From assembly GCA_964353115.1 (NCBI GenBank), contig CAYGUI010000001.1, forward strand, positions 21,217 to 85,216: a stretch of DNA of 64,000 bases. The letters run 5' to 3'. The DNA comes from CAYGUI01 sp964353115. GTDB taxonomy: Bacteria > Pseudomonadota > Gammaproteobacteria > JAGOUU01. The notes beneath the pieces were generated by a model. The model was not told the origin of the DNA. It ran no database searches and worked only from the letters and a program-made list of their open reading frames with translations. This document shows positions 1 to 8,339 of this stretch, piece after piece. The translations under genes were made by a program, and so were the position numbers. Each line of letters starts with the position of its first letter. Within the stretch, counting starts at the first letter, position 1.

Positions 1-207
1 GCTGGTAATAAATTCTATAGTTATAGTTCTGGTTGGATCAGCTTCTAATGCGCCACTATATTCATAACGACCAGAAGTTTTACCGTTTATACCAAAAGCT
101 TTACAAAAAGTATTGTAAAGCGGCACTAATGCAAAACAAAATGCAAACATGCCGCATACTAAAAATCCTAAAATAATAAGTAATTTTTTATTTTTAGGCT
201 GGCTCAT
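1..207 (-). CDS. ctaG: cytochrome c oxidase assembly protein CtaG/Cox11 (partial, C-terminus off the window)
   Basis: The first 69 codons read on the minus strand from the ATG at 205-207 and run off the left edge. One N-terminal membrane segment (about residues 9-28) is followed by [18 protein letters not shown], which matches the start of the periplasmic Cox11 domain. Cox11/CtaG proteins deliver copper to the CuB site of subunit I, which fits the gene directly upstream (ctaD). The start overlaps the ctaD stop by 14 bp, so the two are probably translationally coupled. The copper-binding Cys pair expected further on lies outside the window. The gene is too short for gene calling without a partial-gene option. 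Confidence 0.85.
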   Translation of the reverse strand, partial: MSQPKNKKLLIILGFLVCGMFAFCFALVPLYNTFCKAFGINGKTSGRYEYSGALEADPTRTITIEFITS

Positions 208-1834
208 TTTGATATTCTACTTTATTCGCAGTAAATATTTTTTCTTCAACTTCGTATTTTAAATTATTTACATCTACAGCTTCTGGTACAGTAAATGTAT
301 GGTATGGAGCAGGAGATGGCAAGGTCCATTCTAAACCCTCAGCTGCTTCCCATACTCGAGAAGTCGCTTTGTATTTACCACCACGTATACAGTTTATTAT
401 GATATATAAAAATAATAATTGTGATAATCCAAAAATAAATGCTCCAATAGTTGCAATGCTATTAAAAGTTGTAAATTGCAAAGCGTAATCTGGAATACGG
501 CGTGGCATGCCCGCTAGTCCAACAAAGTGCATTGGAAAGAATGTCATATTTACGCCAACTATTGATAGCCAAAAATGAAATTTAGCTAATGTTTGACTGT
601 ACATATTTCCAGTCCATTTTGGTAACCAGTAGTAAACTCCAGCAATTATTGAAAATACCGCTCCAGGTACTAAAACATAGTGAAAATGTCCTACTACAAA
701 ATATGTATCTTGATATTGGAAATCAGAAGGAGCGATAGATAGCATCATTCCTGAAAAACCTCCAATGGTGAATAAGAATATAAATGCAATTGCAAATAGC
801 ATCGGTGGTTCAAATGTTATTGCGCCGCGAAACATAGTCGCTGTCCAGTTGAAAACTTTAACTGCAGTAGGTACTGCTACTAGCATGGTTGCATACATGA
901 AAAATAATTCACCAGCCAATGGTAGGCCAGTAGTAAACATGTGGTGTGCCCATACCATGAACGACATTATTGCAATAGCAGCTGTCGCATATATCATAGA
1001 ATTTTTACCAAATAACCTTTTGCGTGAAAAAGTTGGAACGATTTCGGATATAATTCCAAAGGCTGGCAAAATCATAATGTAAACTTCTGGGTGACCAAAA
1101 AACCAAAAAACATGTTGAAACAGAACAGGATCACCGCCACCAGCGGCTTCAAAAAAGCTAGTGCCGAAATTTCTGTCGGTTAACATCATTGTAATAGCTC
1201 CAGCAAGTACCGGCATTACAGCTATTAATAAAAAGGCAGTTATGAGCCAAGCCCAGCAGAAAATCGGCATATCCATAAGTTTCATACCTGGAGCACGCAT
1301 ATTCAATATAGTTACGATAATATTTATCGCACCCATAATTGAAGAAATACCCAGCATGTGCACAGCGACAATAAAAAAGTCGGTGCTAGGAGGAGCGTAG
1401 GTAGTTGATAGTGGGGCATAGAAAGTCCAACCAAAGTTTGGAGCACCGCCTTCCATAAAAAATGTGCTAACTAAAATTAAGCCAGCAAGAGGTAATAACC
1501 AATAACTCCAGTTGTTAATACGAGGCAGAGCCATGTCTGGAGCACCAATTTGTACGGGTATTAGGATGTTGGCAAATCCAGTAAAGGCAGGCATTACAGC
1601 GCCAAATACCATGATTAATCCGTGCATGGTTGTTAATGAATTAAAAAAATTAGGATTAAAAAACTGTAAACCTGGCTTGAACAGCTCAGATCTTATCATT
1701 AGGGCTAATATCCCACCGATAAAAAACATTGCAAAGCTAGTCCATAAATATAAAGCGCCGATATCTTTATGATTGGTTGTTAAAACCCAACGCATTAATC
1801 CTTTTGGAGCTCCATGATGGTGTTCGTTACTCAT
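194..1834 (-). CDS. ctaD: cytochrome c oxidase subunit I (aa3 type)
   Basis: Catalytic subunit of the proton-pumping haem-copper oxidase in the inner membrane, reducing O2 with electrons from cytochrome c. The 546-aa protein has about twelve hydrophobic segments. The haem a ligand is H71 in TMHGL. The CuB/active-site motif GHPEVY spans 247-252, with the proton-channel Glu at 250 and the cross-link Tyr at 252. The CuB histidines are H297-H298, and haem ligands H383 and H385 lie in VGHFHY. The Glu in GHPEVY marks an A1-type oxidase. It follows ctaC with an 8-bp gap and overlaps ctaG, so this is one operon. Subunit III would be expected beyond the left edge. Confidence 0.98.
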   Translation of the reverse strand: MSNEHHHGAPKGLMRWVLTTNHKDIGALYLWTSFAMFFIGGILALMIRSELFKPGLQFFNPNFFNSLTTMHGLIMVFGAVMPAFTGFANILIPVQIGAPDMALPRINNWSYWLLPLAGLILVSTFFMEGGAPNFGWTFYAPLSTTYAPPSTDFFIVAVHMLGISSIMGAINIIVTILNMRAPGMKLMDMPIFCWAWLITAFLLIAVMPVLAGAITMMLTDRNFGTSFFEAAGGGDPVLFQHVFWFFGHPEVYIMILPAFGIISEIVPTFSRKRLFGKNSMIYATAAIAIMSFMVWAHHMFTTGLPLAGELFFMYATMLVAVPTAVKVFNWTATMFRGAITFEPPMLFAIAFIFLFTIGGFSGMMLSIAPSDFQYQDTYFVVGHFHYVLVPGAVFSIIAGVYYWLPKWTGNMYSQTLAKFHFWLSIVGVNMTFFPMHFVGLAGMPRRIPDYALQFTTFNSIATIGAFIFGLSQLLFLYIIINCIRGGKYKATSRVWEAAEGLEWTLPSPAPYHTFTVPEAVDVNNLKYEVEEKIFTANKVEYQNEPA

Positions 1835-1842
1835 AATATTTT

Positions 1843-2556
1843 TTAACCTTTTTGTTTATCTTTTAACCATTTCGCATAATCTTCAGGACTTTTTGCTTCT
1901 ACTACTATTGGCATATATCCATGACGTACGCCACATAGCTCGGCGCATTGCCCGCGATAAATTCCTGGTTTATCAATTTTTGTCCAGGCTTCATTCATAA
2001 ATCCAGGAATGGCATCTTTTTTTACACCAAAAGATGGTACCCACCAAGCATGAATAACATCATTAGCAGTTAACAAAAAACGAATTTTTTTATTAGTTGG
2101 AACAACTAAAGGATTGTCAACATCATATAAATAGAGTTTGTCTTTTTGCTCAAGATTATCAATTTCTTCTTGCGGGGTTTTTAGATTACTAAAAAATTTT
2201 ACTCCTTCACCTAAATATTCATATTCCCAACGCCATTGATATCCAGTTATTCGAACATTCATGTCAGCCTTAGAGGTGTCATGCATATTAATTAAAACTT
2301 TTGTTGCTGGAACAGCCATTGCTACTAAAATTAAAAATGGTACGATAGTCCAAATTATTTCTATTGCTGTGCTTTCATGGAAAGTTGCTGGTTTGCGCCC
2401 AGTTGATTTTCTATGTGCAATTAAGGAATAAATAAGTACACTAAAAACACCAGCTCCAACTGCAACGCAAATCCAAAAGATCGTCATATGCAGGTGAAAT
2501 ATGTCGTGACTTATTCCAGTTACGCCTTGCGGCATGTTGTATTGTATTGTGCTCAT
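1843..2556 (-). CDS. ctaC: cytochrome c oxidase subunit II
   Basis: CuA-bearing subunit that takes electrons from cytochrome c. The 237-aa protein has two membrane helices (about 24-46 and 66-86) and a periplasmic cupredoxin domain with a complete CuA site: H169, C204, E206, C208, H212 and M215. There is no clear cleavable signal sequence before helix 1 and no fused C-terminal cytochrome c domain, so it is shorter than many proteobacterial homologues. It is the first gene of the ctaC-ctaD-ctaG set. The ATG at 2556 lies 36 bp from the end of the upstream amidase gene on the same strand, so transcription could continue from there. Confidence 0.97.
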   Translation of the reverse strand: MSTIQYNMPQGVTGISHDIFHLHMTIFWICVAVGAGVFSVLIYSLIAHRKSTGRKPATFHESTAIEIIWTIVPFLILVAMAVPATKVLINMHDTSKADMNVRITGYQWRWEYEYLGEGVKFFSNLKTPQEEIDNLEQKDKLYLYDVDNPLVVPTNKKIRFLLTANDVIHAWWVPSFGVKKDAIPGFMNEAWTKIDKPGIYRGQCAELCGVRHGYMPIVVEAKSPEDYAKWLKDKQKG

Positions 2557-2592
2557 GAAAAAATCCTGTCAATTTCATTGAGCGATAGAGTA

Positions 2593-3429
2593 TCATAAAT
2601 CTCGACTAAAATGCCATAAATGCTGAACTTTTTTTGAGTGATTTAAATCTATTTCTGTCGAAATTATTTCGCATTTATCTGTTGATGCGCGAGTTAAAAA
2701 TTCTCCCTGCGGGCCGCAGATGAAACTGTTACCCCAAAAATTTATTCCTGATAAATCCGTACGGGATTTAGGCGCATTCTCAAAACCAATTCGATTACAA
2801 CTTATAACATAAACGCCATTGGCTATAGCATGTGCACGTTGAATTGTAATCCATGCTTCTAATTGTTTTTGCTGATCACTTTGTGAGTCGCTTGGTTCAA
2901 AACCAATAGCTGTTGGATAAATTAAAATTTCAGCACCATTTTGTACCATTTCACGCGCTGCTTCAGGAAACCATTGATCCCAACAAATTAAAACACCTAA
3001 TTTCCCAATAGATGTTTCAATCGGGTTGCATCCTAAATCACCAGGAGTAAAATAAAATTTTTCGTTATAACCAGGATCATCTGGAATATGTGTTTTGCGA
3101 TATTTTCCTGCAACGATTCCATTATCTAAAACTACAGCGGTATTAAAGTATTTATTTTCTTTTGTTTTTTCGAATAAAGAAATTACCAAAACAATATTCA
3201 ATTTTTTACTTAATTCTTTAAAAAAATCAGTGCTTGGGCCTGGGATGGTTTCTGCTAAATCAAAATTATCGACATTTTGCTCTTGGCAAAAATAATTAGT
3301 ATTGTGTAATTCTGGTAATACAACAAGTTTAGAAAGTTCAGCTGCTTTTGTTATTTCTTTAGCAATATAATCTCGTTGCTCTGTCAAAGATAAAAATTTT
3401 AATTGAATTGCCGATGTTTTTATTTTCAT
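2593..3429 (-). CDS. aguB: N-carbamoylputrescine amidase (nitrilase superfamily)
   Basis: Hydrolyses N-carbamoylputrescine to putrescine, CO2 and ammonia. The 278-aa protein has the nitrilase-fold triad: E40 in VVLPE, K112 in KYRKTHIPDD and C149 in LICWDQWFPEAAR. The KYRKTHIPDDPGYNEKFYF region is typical of the carbamoylputrescine branch. The next gene upstream on the same strand is agmatine deiminase, so the two encode consecutive steps of the agmatine route to putrescine. The arginine decarboxylase for the first step is not in this window. The two genes are separated by a 146-bp spacer filled with palindromic repeats. Confidence 0.93.
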   Translation of the reverse strand: MKIKTSAIQLKFLSLTEQRDYIAKEITKAAELSKLVVLPELHNTNYFCQEQNVDNFDLAETIPGPSTDFFKELSKKLNIVLVISLFEKTKENKYFNTAVVLDNGIVAGKYRKTHIPDDPGYNEKFYFTPGDLGCNPIETSIGKLGVLICWDQWFPEAAREMVQNGAEILIYPTAIGFEPSDSQSDQQKQLEAWITIQRAHAIANGVYVISCNRIGFENAPKSRTDLSGINFWGNSFICGPQGEFLTRASTDKCEIISTEIDLNHSKKVQHLWHFSRDL

Positions 3430-3450
3430 ATTAATATTTTATTTTTTTCT

Positions 3451-3572
3451 ACCGTCATCCCAGTGTCTCTACCGTCATCCCAGTGTCTCTACCGTCATCC
3501 CCGCGTAGGCGGGGATCCAGAAACTAGATTCCCGCCTACGCGGGAATGACGTACTTACGCGGGAAAGCCGTA
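3451..3572. repeat. palindromic repeat array between aguA and aguB
   Basis: Two direct copies of a 20-bp unit (3451-3470 and 3471-3490, beginning accgtcatcccagtg) run into a third that changes into a palindrome with arms around ccccgcgtaggcgggg (3499-3514). A second palindrome, attcccgcctacgcgggaat (3528-3547), and a degenerate half copy (acgcgggaaagccgtac) follow. It belongs to the same family as the elements in hemH, ribF and mutT. Here, between genes, the direct-repeat period is not a multiple of three. Confidence 0.85.
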
Positions 3573-3575
3573 CTT

Positions 3576-4532
3576 TTATTTTGCCACTTGCATAGTTAAA
3601 CAATGAATACTTCCACCTTGTTCAATAGTAATTCTGCTATCAATGCCAATAATATCACGTCCCGGGAACGCATCTTTTAGCGTATTTTCAGCTATTTTAT
3701 CAGATTTTACATCAAAAGTTGGAAATATGACTGCGCCATTTATAATTAAAAAATTTAAATAACTCGCTGGCAATCTTTTATCGTCTTCATATCTGCTATA
3801 TACAGCAGGAGGAAGAGGAAGAGGAACTAGGGTTAAGTTATTATCTACAGCAATATCAATCAGTTGCTGCTCCATATAATCAAGCTCCATATGTAATGGA
3901 TCTAGTTCATCATAAGACTTAAGATATAAAATTGTCTCATGATCAGCAAAGCGCGCTAAATTATCGATATGACCATCAGTGTCATCGCCCTCTAATCGAC
4001 CATATTCAAGCCATAAAGTTTTCTTAACTCCTAAATAGGTAGCTAGCTTTTGCTCTATTTCAAGACGTGTATTGCTCGTTCTATTGGGGTTTAAGAGACA
4101 AGATTCGGTGGTTAAAACCAGTCCTTGACCATTAGAATCAATGCTACCTCCTTCGAGTATAAAAGGAATATTAAAAATTTTTTTATTCCCGTAAATACCA
4201 TCTTTGTATAAACTTTCGGTTAATTTATCGTCTAAATCATGTGGAAATTTGTCACCCCAACCATTAAATTGGCAGTTGGCTATTGCACTTTTGTCATCTT
4301 GTTCGACAGATATTCCACAAATATCACGAGCCCAGGTATCATTTGTCGGCTGGTGTATTACCGTAACATCTTGATATTTTTCAATTATATTTTTAAGTTT
4401 TGTATAAAACTCTTCTATCTCAGGAAAATATTCACTCCATGGTGAATTATCCTTACTTGGCCAAACAAGTTGTACAGAGCTTTGTGGCTCAAATTCAGCA
4501 ATTAAGCGGATGTTATTATTAATGTTATTCAT
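3576..4532 (-). CDS. aguA: agmatine deiminase (peptidyl-arginine deiminase family)
   Basis: Converts agmatine to N-carbamoylputrescine and ammonia. Supporting motifs in the 318-aa protein are the substrate-binding WPSKDNSPW near the N-terminus, [29 protein letters not shown] with the catalytic His, and the C-terminal nucleophile Cys in [10 protein letters not shown]. The ATG at 4532 is preferred over a TTG three codons upstream. It feeds AguB, encoded next on the same strand. The divergent gene adk starts 39 bp away. Confidence 0.94.
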   Translation of the reverse strand: MNNINNNIRLIAEFEPQSSVQLVWPSKDNSPWSEYFPEIEEFYTKLKNIIEKYQDVTVIHQPTNDTWARDICGISVEQDDKSAIANCQFNGWGDKFPHDLDDKLTESLYKDGIYGNKKIFNIPFILEGGSIDSNGQGLVLTTESCLLNPNRTSNTRLEIEQKLATYLGVKKTLWLEYGRLEGDDTDGHIDNLARFADHETILYLKSYDELDPLHMELDYMEQQLIDIAVDNNLTLVPLPLPPAVYSRYEDDKRLPASYLNFLIINGAVIFPTFDVKSDKIAENTLKDAFPGRDIIGIDSRITIEQGGSIHCLTMQVAK

Positions 4533-4535
4533 AGC

Positions 4536-4564
4536 TCGCAAATCATATCAAAAATCATTATAAT
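4536..4564 (+). promoter_or_regulatory. candidate adk promoter placing the start site at the start codon
   Basis: A perfect -10 hexamer TATAAT lies at 4559-4564, only 7 bp before the adk ATG. The -35 candidate TCGCAA (4536-4541, 17-bp spacer) is weak. Normal spacing would start transcription at about 4571, giving a leaderless or nearly leaderless mRNA. No ribosome binding site is visible in front of adk. Confidence 0.4.
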
Positions 4565-4571
4565 ACGCCAC

Positions 4572-5213
4572 ATGAGAATTATATTATTAGGTCCTCCTGG
4601 GGCGGGCAAAGGCACTCAGGCACAGCAAATTTGTGAATATTATCAAATTCCTTTAATTTCAACTGGCGACATTTTGCGCACTGCAATTAAGAATGGAACT
4701 GAGCTTGGTCTTAAAGCTAAAAAAATTATCGATGCTGGTGAGTTAGTTTCTGATGACATAATTATGGGTTTAGTAAAATCTCGTCTTGAATATCCAGATT
4801 GCGATAATGGCTATTTATTAGATGGTGTGCCACGAACTATTGGTCAAGCCGAAGCTATAGATAATTTAGGAATTAAAATAGATTTTGTTGTTGAATTGAA
4901 AGTAGATGAAAATTTAATTCTTGAAAGAATAACTGGCCGTAGAGTTCACCAAGCTTCAGGGCGTAATTACCATGTTAAATTTAATCCACCAAAATTAGCA
5001 AATAAAGACGATATAACTGGCGAAGATTTAATTCAGCGTCCAGATGATAAAGAAGATACGGTTAAAAATCGCTTGAAAGTTTATCGTGATGAAACATTGC
5101 CGTTAGTTAATTTTTACAAAGATAAAGAAAATATAAAATACTTTGAAATTAATGGCGTTGGCGAAGTTTCTGAAGTAACAAAAAGAATTTTTTCAGTACT
5201 TCAAGCTACATAA
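4572..5213 (+). CDS. adk: adenylate kinase
   Basis: Catalyses ATP + AMP to 2 ADP in the cytosol. The 213-aa long-form enzyme starts with the P-loop GPPGAGKGT (7-15), carries the AMP-site DGVPRT, and has a LID segment ([19 protein letters not shown]) without the four zinc cysteines. The length is normal for gammaproteobacteria. The 3' end overlaps the convergent 450-aa gene by 8 bp, so there is no room for a terminator between them. Confidence 0.98.
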   Translation: MRIILLGPPGAGKGTQAQQICEYYQIPLISTGDILRTAIKNGTELGLKAKKIIDAGELVSDDIIMGLVKSRLEYPDCDNGYLLDGVPRTIGQAEAIDNLGIKIDFVVELKVDENLILERITGRRVHQASGRNYHVKFNPPKLANKDDITGEDLIQRPDDKEDTVKNRLKVYRDETLPLVNFYKDKENIKYFEINGVGEVSEVTKRIFSVLQAT

Positions 5214-6558
5214 TACTGCATTTTGGCATATCCCCACAGGCAGTATTTCTAGGTTTTGCTAATATTTTATCAATGCTATTTTTTATTTCTTTATAAGCTT
5301 TATTGGGAGCTTCTTTAGATGGTTTGATAGAATTTAATTTTGAAATTAAATCTTTATTATCAAAAATAAAAATATATCTCAAAGCCTCTGTAGCAGTTTC
5401 ATGTGTTAGCAATCCTGTTTCGGTCATAAAAATGAAAGCATTAAAAACATAATCAAAAAATTTTTCTTGCTCAAGCGGAGTAGTAGCTTTTATGAGGTTA
5501 TTTATTAATTCAGAAGATAATATGTGCCGACTATTTAATAAAGAGATAATATCGTAAAATCTACCAGGGCAACTTTTAATTTCATTAAGATAACTGCAAA
5601 ATATTCCGTTTATAACACCAGCATATTTATTGCAAAGAGTTAAGATTCTTGCATAATCAATTATATTTTCAATATTTTTTAATAAAAATATAAAGCTTAA
5701 TTTTGATTCTGGTAAAACAAAATTTTTTTCTAAAATATTTTTTATTATAGTTATTTCATGTAATTTTTCTAAATAGATATATAAGTTTTTATATATTATT
5801 CTTGAACAGCTAACCTCTAAGCCATCAATGTTTTTTATAAAGCTTAAAATGTGCTCAGCATAATTGATATTTTTTATTAAAAATAAAATTAATTCACGAT
5901 TTATGCTTATTTTGCTATCGTTTAATATATTTAATATCTCTGTGAAAATTGAAATTGTTTCGAAATTGTCAGCCAAAATATTTAATAATCTGTCGTAATC
6001 CTCAGGGTCATCTTCAAAAAAAATATTTAAAAATGCTCCTAAGTTTTTACTTAAAAAGGGGGTGTCATTTATTCTTTGTGCAAGCAACTCTCTTCTGGTC
6101 GGTAATTTTTCTTTATGGTATAAATCCATCGCACGCAATATCTCAATATCGGCAGTAGAAAATTCTTCTCTATAATAATTAATAAATTTTTTATTTTGTC
6201 GTATATGTTTTGATAACCATAAAAAATCATAAACAATCCCATTCTCTGCAACAAAAATTCTATCAGAATCCAGCTCATTTATTTTTTCTAGGCTTATTAT
6301 GTCGAATTTATCGCTATAATAATTATTTATCTCTTGTATAAAAATATTTCTTAGTTTTTCCTTAAGCCCAGTAATTTGATTGTATATTTCAGGGTTGGCT
6401 ATAACTGTATGGTGAGTGAATTGAATAGCTTTTTGAGATTCAATAATCGTCTTTTTATCTTGAGATTTTGGCAGAGATATTAATTTATTATATAGACTTC
6501 TTATAATAGGTATGTGTGATAACTGCTCAAGAGCACTTATTGTGGTTTCAGATAGCAT
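5206..6558 (-). CDS. 450-aa helical protein of unknown function ending in a CaaX-like box; candidate effector
   Basis: No family recognised. The protein is rich in Ile, Leu, Asn and Lys, looks wholly alpha-helical, has no signal peptide and no clear membrane helix, and is strongly AT-biased like the other orphan ORFs here. Its last four residues are CSIM (447-450, codons at 5209-5220), a fit to the eukaryotic CaaX prenylation signal with Met at X, which favours farnesylation. A second Cys sits six residues earlier (C441), as in palmitoylated Ras proteins. Prenylated CaaX effectors are known in Legionella. A good ribosome binding site (AAGGAACG) precedes the ATG. Function and export are inference; the motif itself is read directly. 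Confidence 0.8.
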   Translation of the reverse strand: MLSETTISALEQLSHIPIIRSLYNKLISLPKSQDKKTIIESQKAIQFTHHTVIANPEIYNQITGLKEKLRNIFIQEINNYYSDKFDIISLEKINELDSDRIFVAENGIVYDFLWLSKHIRQNKKFINYYREEFSTADIEILRAMDLYHKEKLPTRRELLAQRINDTPFLSKNLGAFLNIFFEDDPEDYDRLLNILADNFETISIFTEILNILNDSKISINRELILFLIKNINYAEHILSFIKNIDGLEVSCSRIIYKNLYIYLEKLHEITIIKNILEKNFVLPESKLSFIFLLKNIENIIDYARILTLCNKYAGVINGIFCSYLNEIKSCPGRFYDIISLLNSRHILSSELINNLIKATTPLEQEKFFDYVFNAFIFMTETGLLTHETATEALRYIFIFDNKDLISKLNSIKPSKEAPNKAYKEIKNSIDKILAKPRNTACGDMPKCSIM

Positions 6559-6592
6559 AAAAACGTTCCTTGTTCTTAATAACTACCTTATG

Positions 6593-7669
6593 TTAGGCAT
6601 ACTGAGTCAATAAAGTAAATAAATTTTTCACCCAAATATCACTATCATTTAGGCAAGGGGAAACAATTAAATTTTCCCCACCCATATTTTTCCATGATTT
6701 TTTTAGAGATATATTAATTTCTTCTAATGTTTCTAGACAATCAGCAACAAAAGAAGGGCAAACAATTCCAATATTTTTACAATTTTTTTCTCGTAATTTA
6801 GCTAATACAGTTTCCAAGTCTGGAGTAAGCCATGGTAGTTTTCCGAGTCTTGATTGAAACCCAAGGCTATATTGATCTTCTTGTAAATTTAATTTCTCAG
6901 CTAATAATTGAGTTGTTTCATAGCATTGCATTTCATAATTATTGCTACCAGTATTTTGCCGCACCGGTATTCCATGATAGCTAAATACAATGTGATCTAA
7001 ATTTTGAGTTAATAAATTATTTTTGATAATTTCAGCCTTAGCATCCAAATAATTAATTTTTTTATAAAAATTATTAATTATTGTTAATTCAGGAGTATGC
7101 TCATGCTTACTTAAAACTTCTAGACATTTGCTTATAACTGTACCTGTGCTAGATGTCGCGTATTGTGGATAAAGCGGTAAGATTATTAGTTTTTGATAAT
7201 TTTTTTTAATTATTTCTTCAATATTATTTTCTATGCTTAATTCTTTGTTATTTTTGCTATAGCGCATTGCCAAATAAACATCGAAAAACTCACTACTCTC
7301 ATTGGCTTCGCTTGGCTCTGTGCTCCCGCGAAGTCCGTCATTCCCGCGAAGTCCGTCATTCCCGCGAAGTCCGTCATTCCCGCGAAGGCGGGAATCTAGA
7401 AATTCTTTCTGCAACTTTTCTCTTAGATTTTCACTATAAAATAATAATGGCGATTTATTATTTTTAAGCCATATTTTTTTATAATTTTTACTAGATTTAA
7501 ACGCTCTAAAAGGAGCAATTAACAAATTCACCAAAACAAATCTTGGTAATAACGGTAAGTCTATAACTTTAGGATCAGATAAAAATTCACGAAGATATCT
7601 TCTTACGTCGCTAACATTAGGAGATGATGGGGTGCCAAGATTGATCAGTAAAACAGCGCTTTTATTCAT
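6593..7669 (-). CDS. hemH: ferrochelatase with an in-frame palindromic-repeat insertion
   Basis: Inserts Fe2+ into protoporphyrin IX, the last step of haem synthesis, on the inner face of the membrane. The N-terminus has INLGTPSSP and YLREFLSDP. The catalytic His is H232 in FSYHGIPVR and the conserved acidic segment is DCLETLEEI (near 311-318). Residues 91 to about 127 do not belong to the family: they are four LRGNDG/LRGS repeats plus a Ser/Glu-rich tail, encoded by the repeat array at 7323-7399. The insertion falls between a surface helix (LREKLQKEF) and the strand FDVYLAMRYS, and all catalytic motifs are intact, so the enzyme is probably active. The protein is 358 aa. Confidence 0.95.
   Translation of the reverse strand: MNKSAVLLINLGTPSSPNVSDVRRYLREFLSDPKVIDLPLLPRFVLVNLLIAPFRAFKSSKNYKKIWLKNNKSPLLFYSENLREKLQKEFLDSRLRGNDGLRGNDGLRGNDGLRGSTEPSEANESSEFFDVYLAMRYSKNNKELSIENNIEEIIKKNYQKLIILPLYPQYATSSTGTVISKCLEVLSKHEHTPELTIINNFYKKINYLDAKAEIIKNNLLTQNLDHIVFSYHGIPVRQNTGSNNYEMQCYETTQLLAEKLNLQEDQYSLGFQSRLGKLPWLTPDLETVLAKLREKNCKNIGIVCPSFVADCLETLEEINISLKKSWKNMGGENLIVSPCLNDSDIWVKNLFTLLTQYA
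7323..7399. repeat. palindromic element and 18-bp tandem array inside hemH
   Basis: The terminal palindrome cccgcgaaggcggg plus flanks (about 7374-7399) is followed to the left by three more half units with a period of 18 bp, each containing cattcccgcgaa and the linker gtccgt. Eighteen is a multiple of three, so each unit adds LRGNDG to ferrochelatase without a stop. It is the same family as the arrays at 3451, 25789, 30590, 34890, 48176 and 63947. Confidence 0.92.
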
Positions 7670-7680
7670 TAATTAAAAAA

Positions 7681-8268
7681 TTAATAATTATTTTTTGACT
7701 CGATTAATACAGCTAATATTTTTTTTGTATTCAAAAGAGCTATATTTTCAGTTGTTAATTTTTCAACTTTTAAATCGTTGCCAAGATTTATTAATACAAC
7801 ATCATTTATGGCATAATTTTTATTTGGTTCAAAAATAAGCAATGAATTATTCGCAAATAATTTTTGATCGACTTCAGGGTTAACTTTAATTGCAAATGCT
7901 TGGTTGGTGACTAATATATTAGTTGGCACAATTTCTACGCCAAGATTAGGTCTGCTATCATTTATTACATCATTGATTGCCAAAAGAGGCACTTCTTTAT
8001 ATAAACCACCTTCATTTTCATTAAATTCAAAAGGCAAAGGCTCCTCACCTAATAATTGGCTAAAAGTTATAGAAAAATAATCAACAATTGGTTGTAATGT
8101 CTCTAATTTAGGATTAGTGTTTTTGTCTTTAGCAAGACGATTAATCATAGGTTGAGGTATGCCTGTTAAACGTGCCAAAGCAGCCTCACTTAAGTGTTCT
8201 TTTTTTAACAGTTTACGAAGATTAGAACCCAATTTAAGTTTTCGAAGATCAGAATCTAATTTTTCCAT
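7681..8268 (-). CDS. XRE-family transcriptional regulator with a degenerate S24/LexA-like C-terminal domain
   Basis: The 195-aa protein has an N-terminal helix-turn-helix (about 13-70: LRKLLKKEHLSEAALARLTG) and a C-terminal domain resembling LexA/CI S24 peptidases (about 85-195). The position that carries the nucleophilic Ser in LexA is replaced (KVNPEVDQ) and the general-base Lys region reads LKVEKL, so self-cleavage looks unlikely. It is encoded downstream of emrA-emrB on the same strand but has its own promoter-like sequence at 8307-8335. It may sense a ligand and control the efflux genes or itself; the target is not shown by the sequence. Confidence 0.85.
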   Translation of the reverse strand: MEKLDSDLRKLKLGSNLRKLLKKEHLSEAALARLTGIPQPMINRLAKDKNTNPKLETLQPIVDYFSITFSQLLGEEPLPFEFNENEGGLYKEVPLLAINDVINDSRPNLGVEIVPTNILVTNQAFAIKVNPEVDQKLFANNSLLIFEPNKNYAINDVVLINLGNDLKVEKLTTENIALLNTKKILAVLIESKNNY

Positions 8269-8306
8269 AATGTTTGTAATAAAATAAAATATTAGTGTAA
8301 TTATTT

Positions 8307-8335
8307 TTTATAACATACGAGGAGTATAAAGTCTA
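8307..8335 (-). promoter_or_regulatory. promoter with overlapping inverted repeat upstream of the XRE regulator
   Basis: On the minus strand the -35 TAGACT (8330-8335), a 17-bp spacer and the -10 TATAAA (8307-8312) precede the regulator start by about 40 bp. The spacer carries nested dyads: TTTATA...TATAAA (8307-8312/8325-8330) and ATAC-gagga-GTAT (8315-8327). A dyad centred between -35 and -10 is where an autorepressor would bind, so this is a candidate operator. Confidence 0.45.
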
Positions 8336-8339
8336 GAAT

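Noticed and set aside
3451..3572. CRISPR-like array
   Set aside because: Units of 18-21 bp repeat head to tail with constant linkers and no unique spacers; no cas genes in the window.
7267..7467. Plus-strand frame with repeated SREVRH
   Set aside because: Opposite strand of hemH; the repetitive peptide only reflects the palindromic array.
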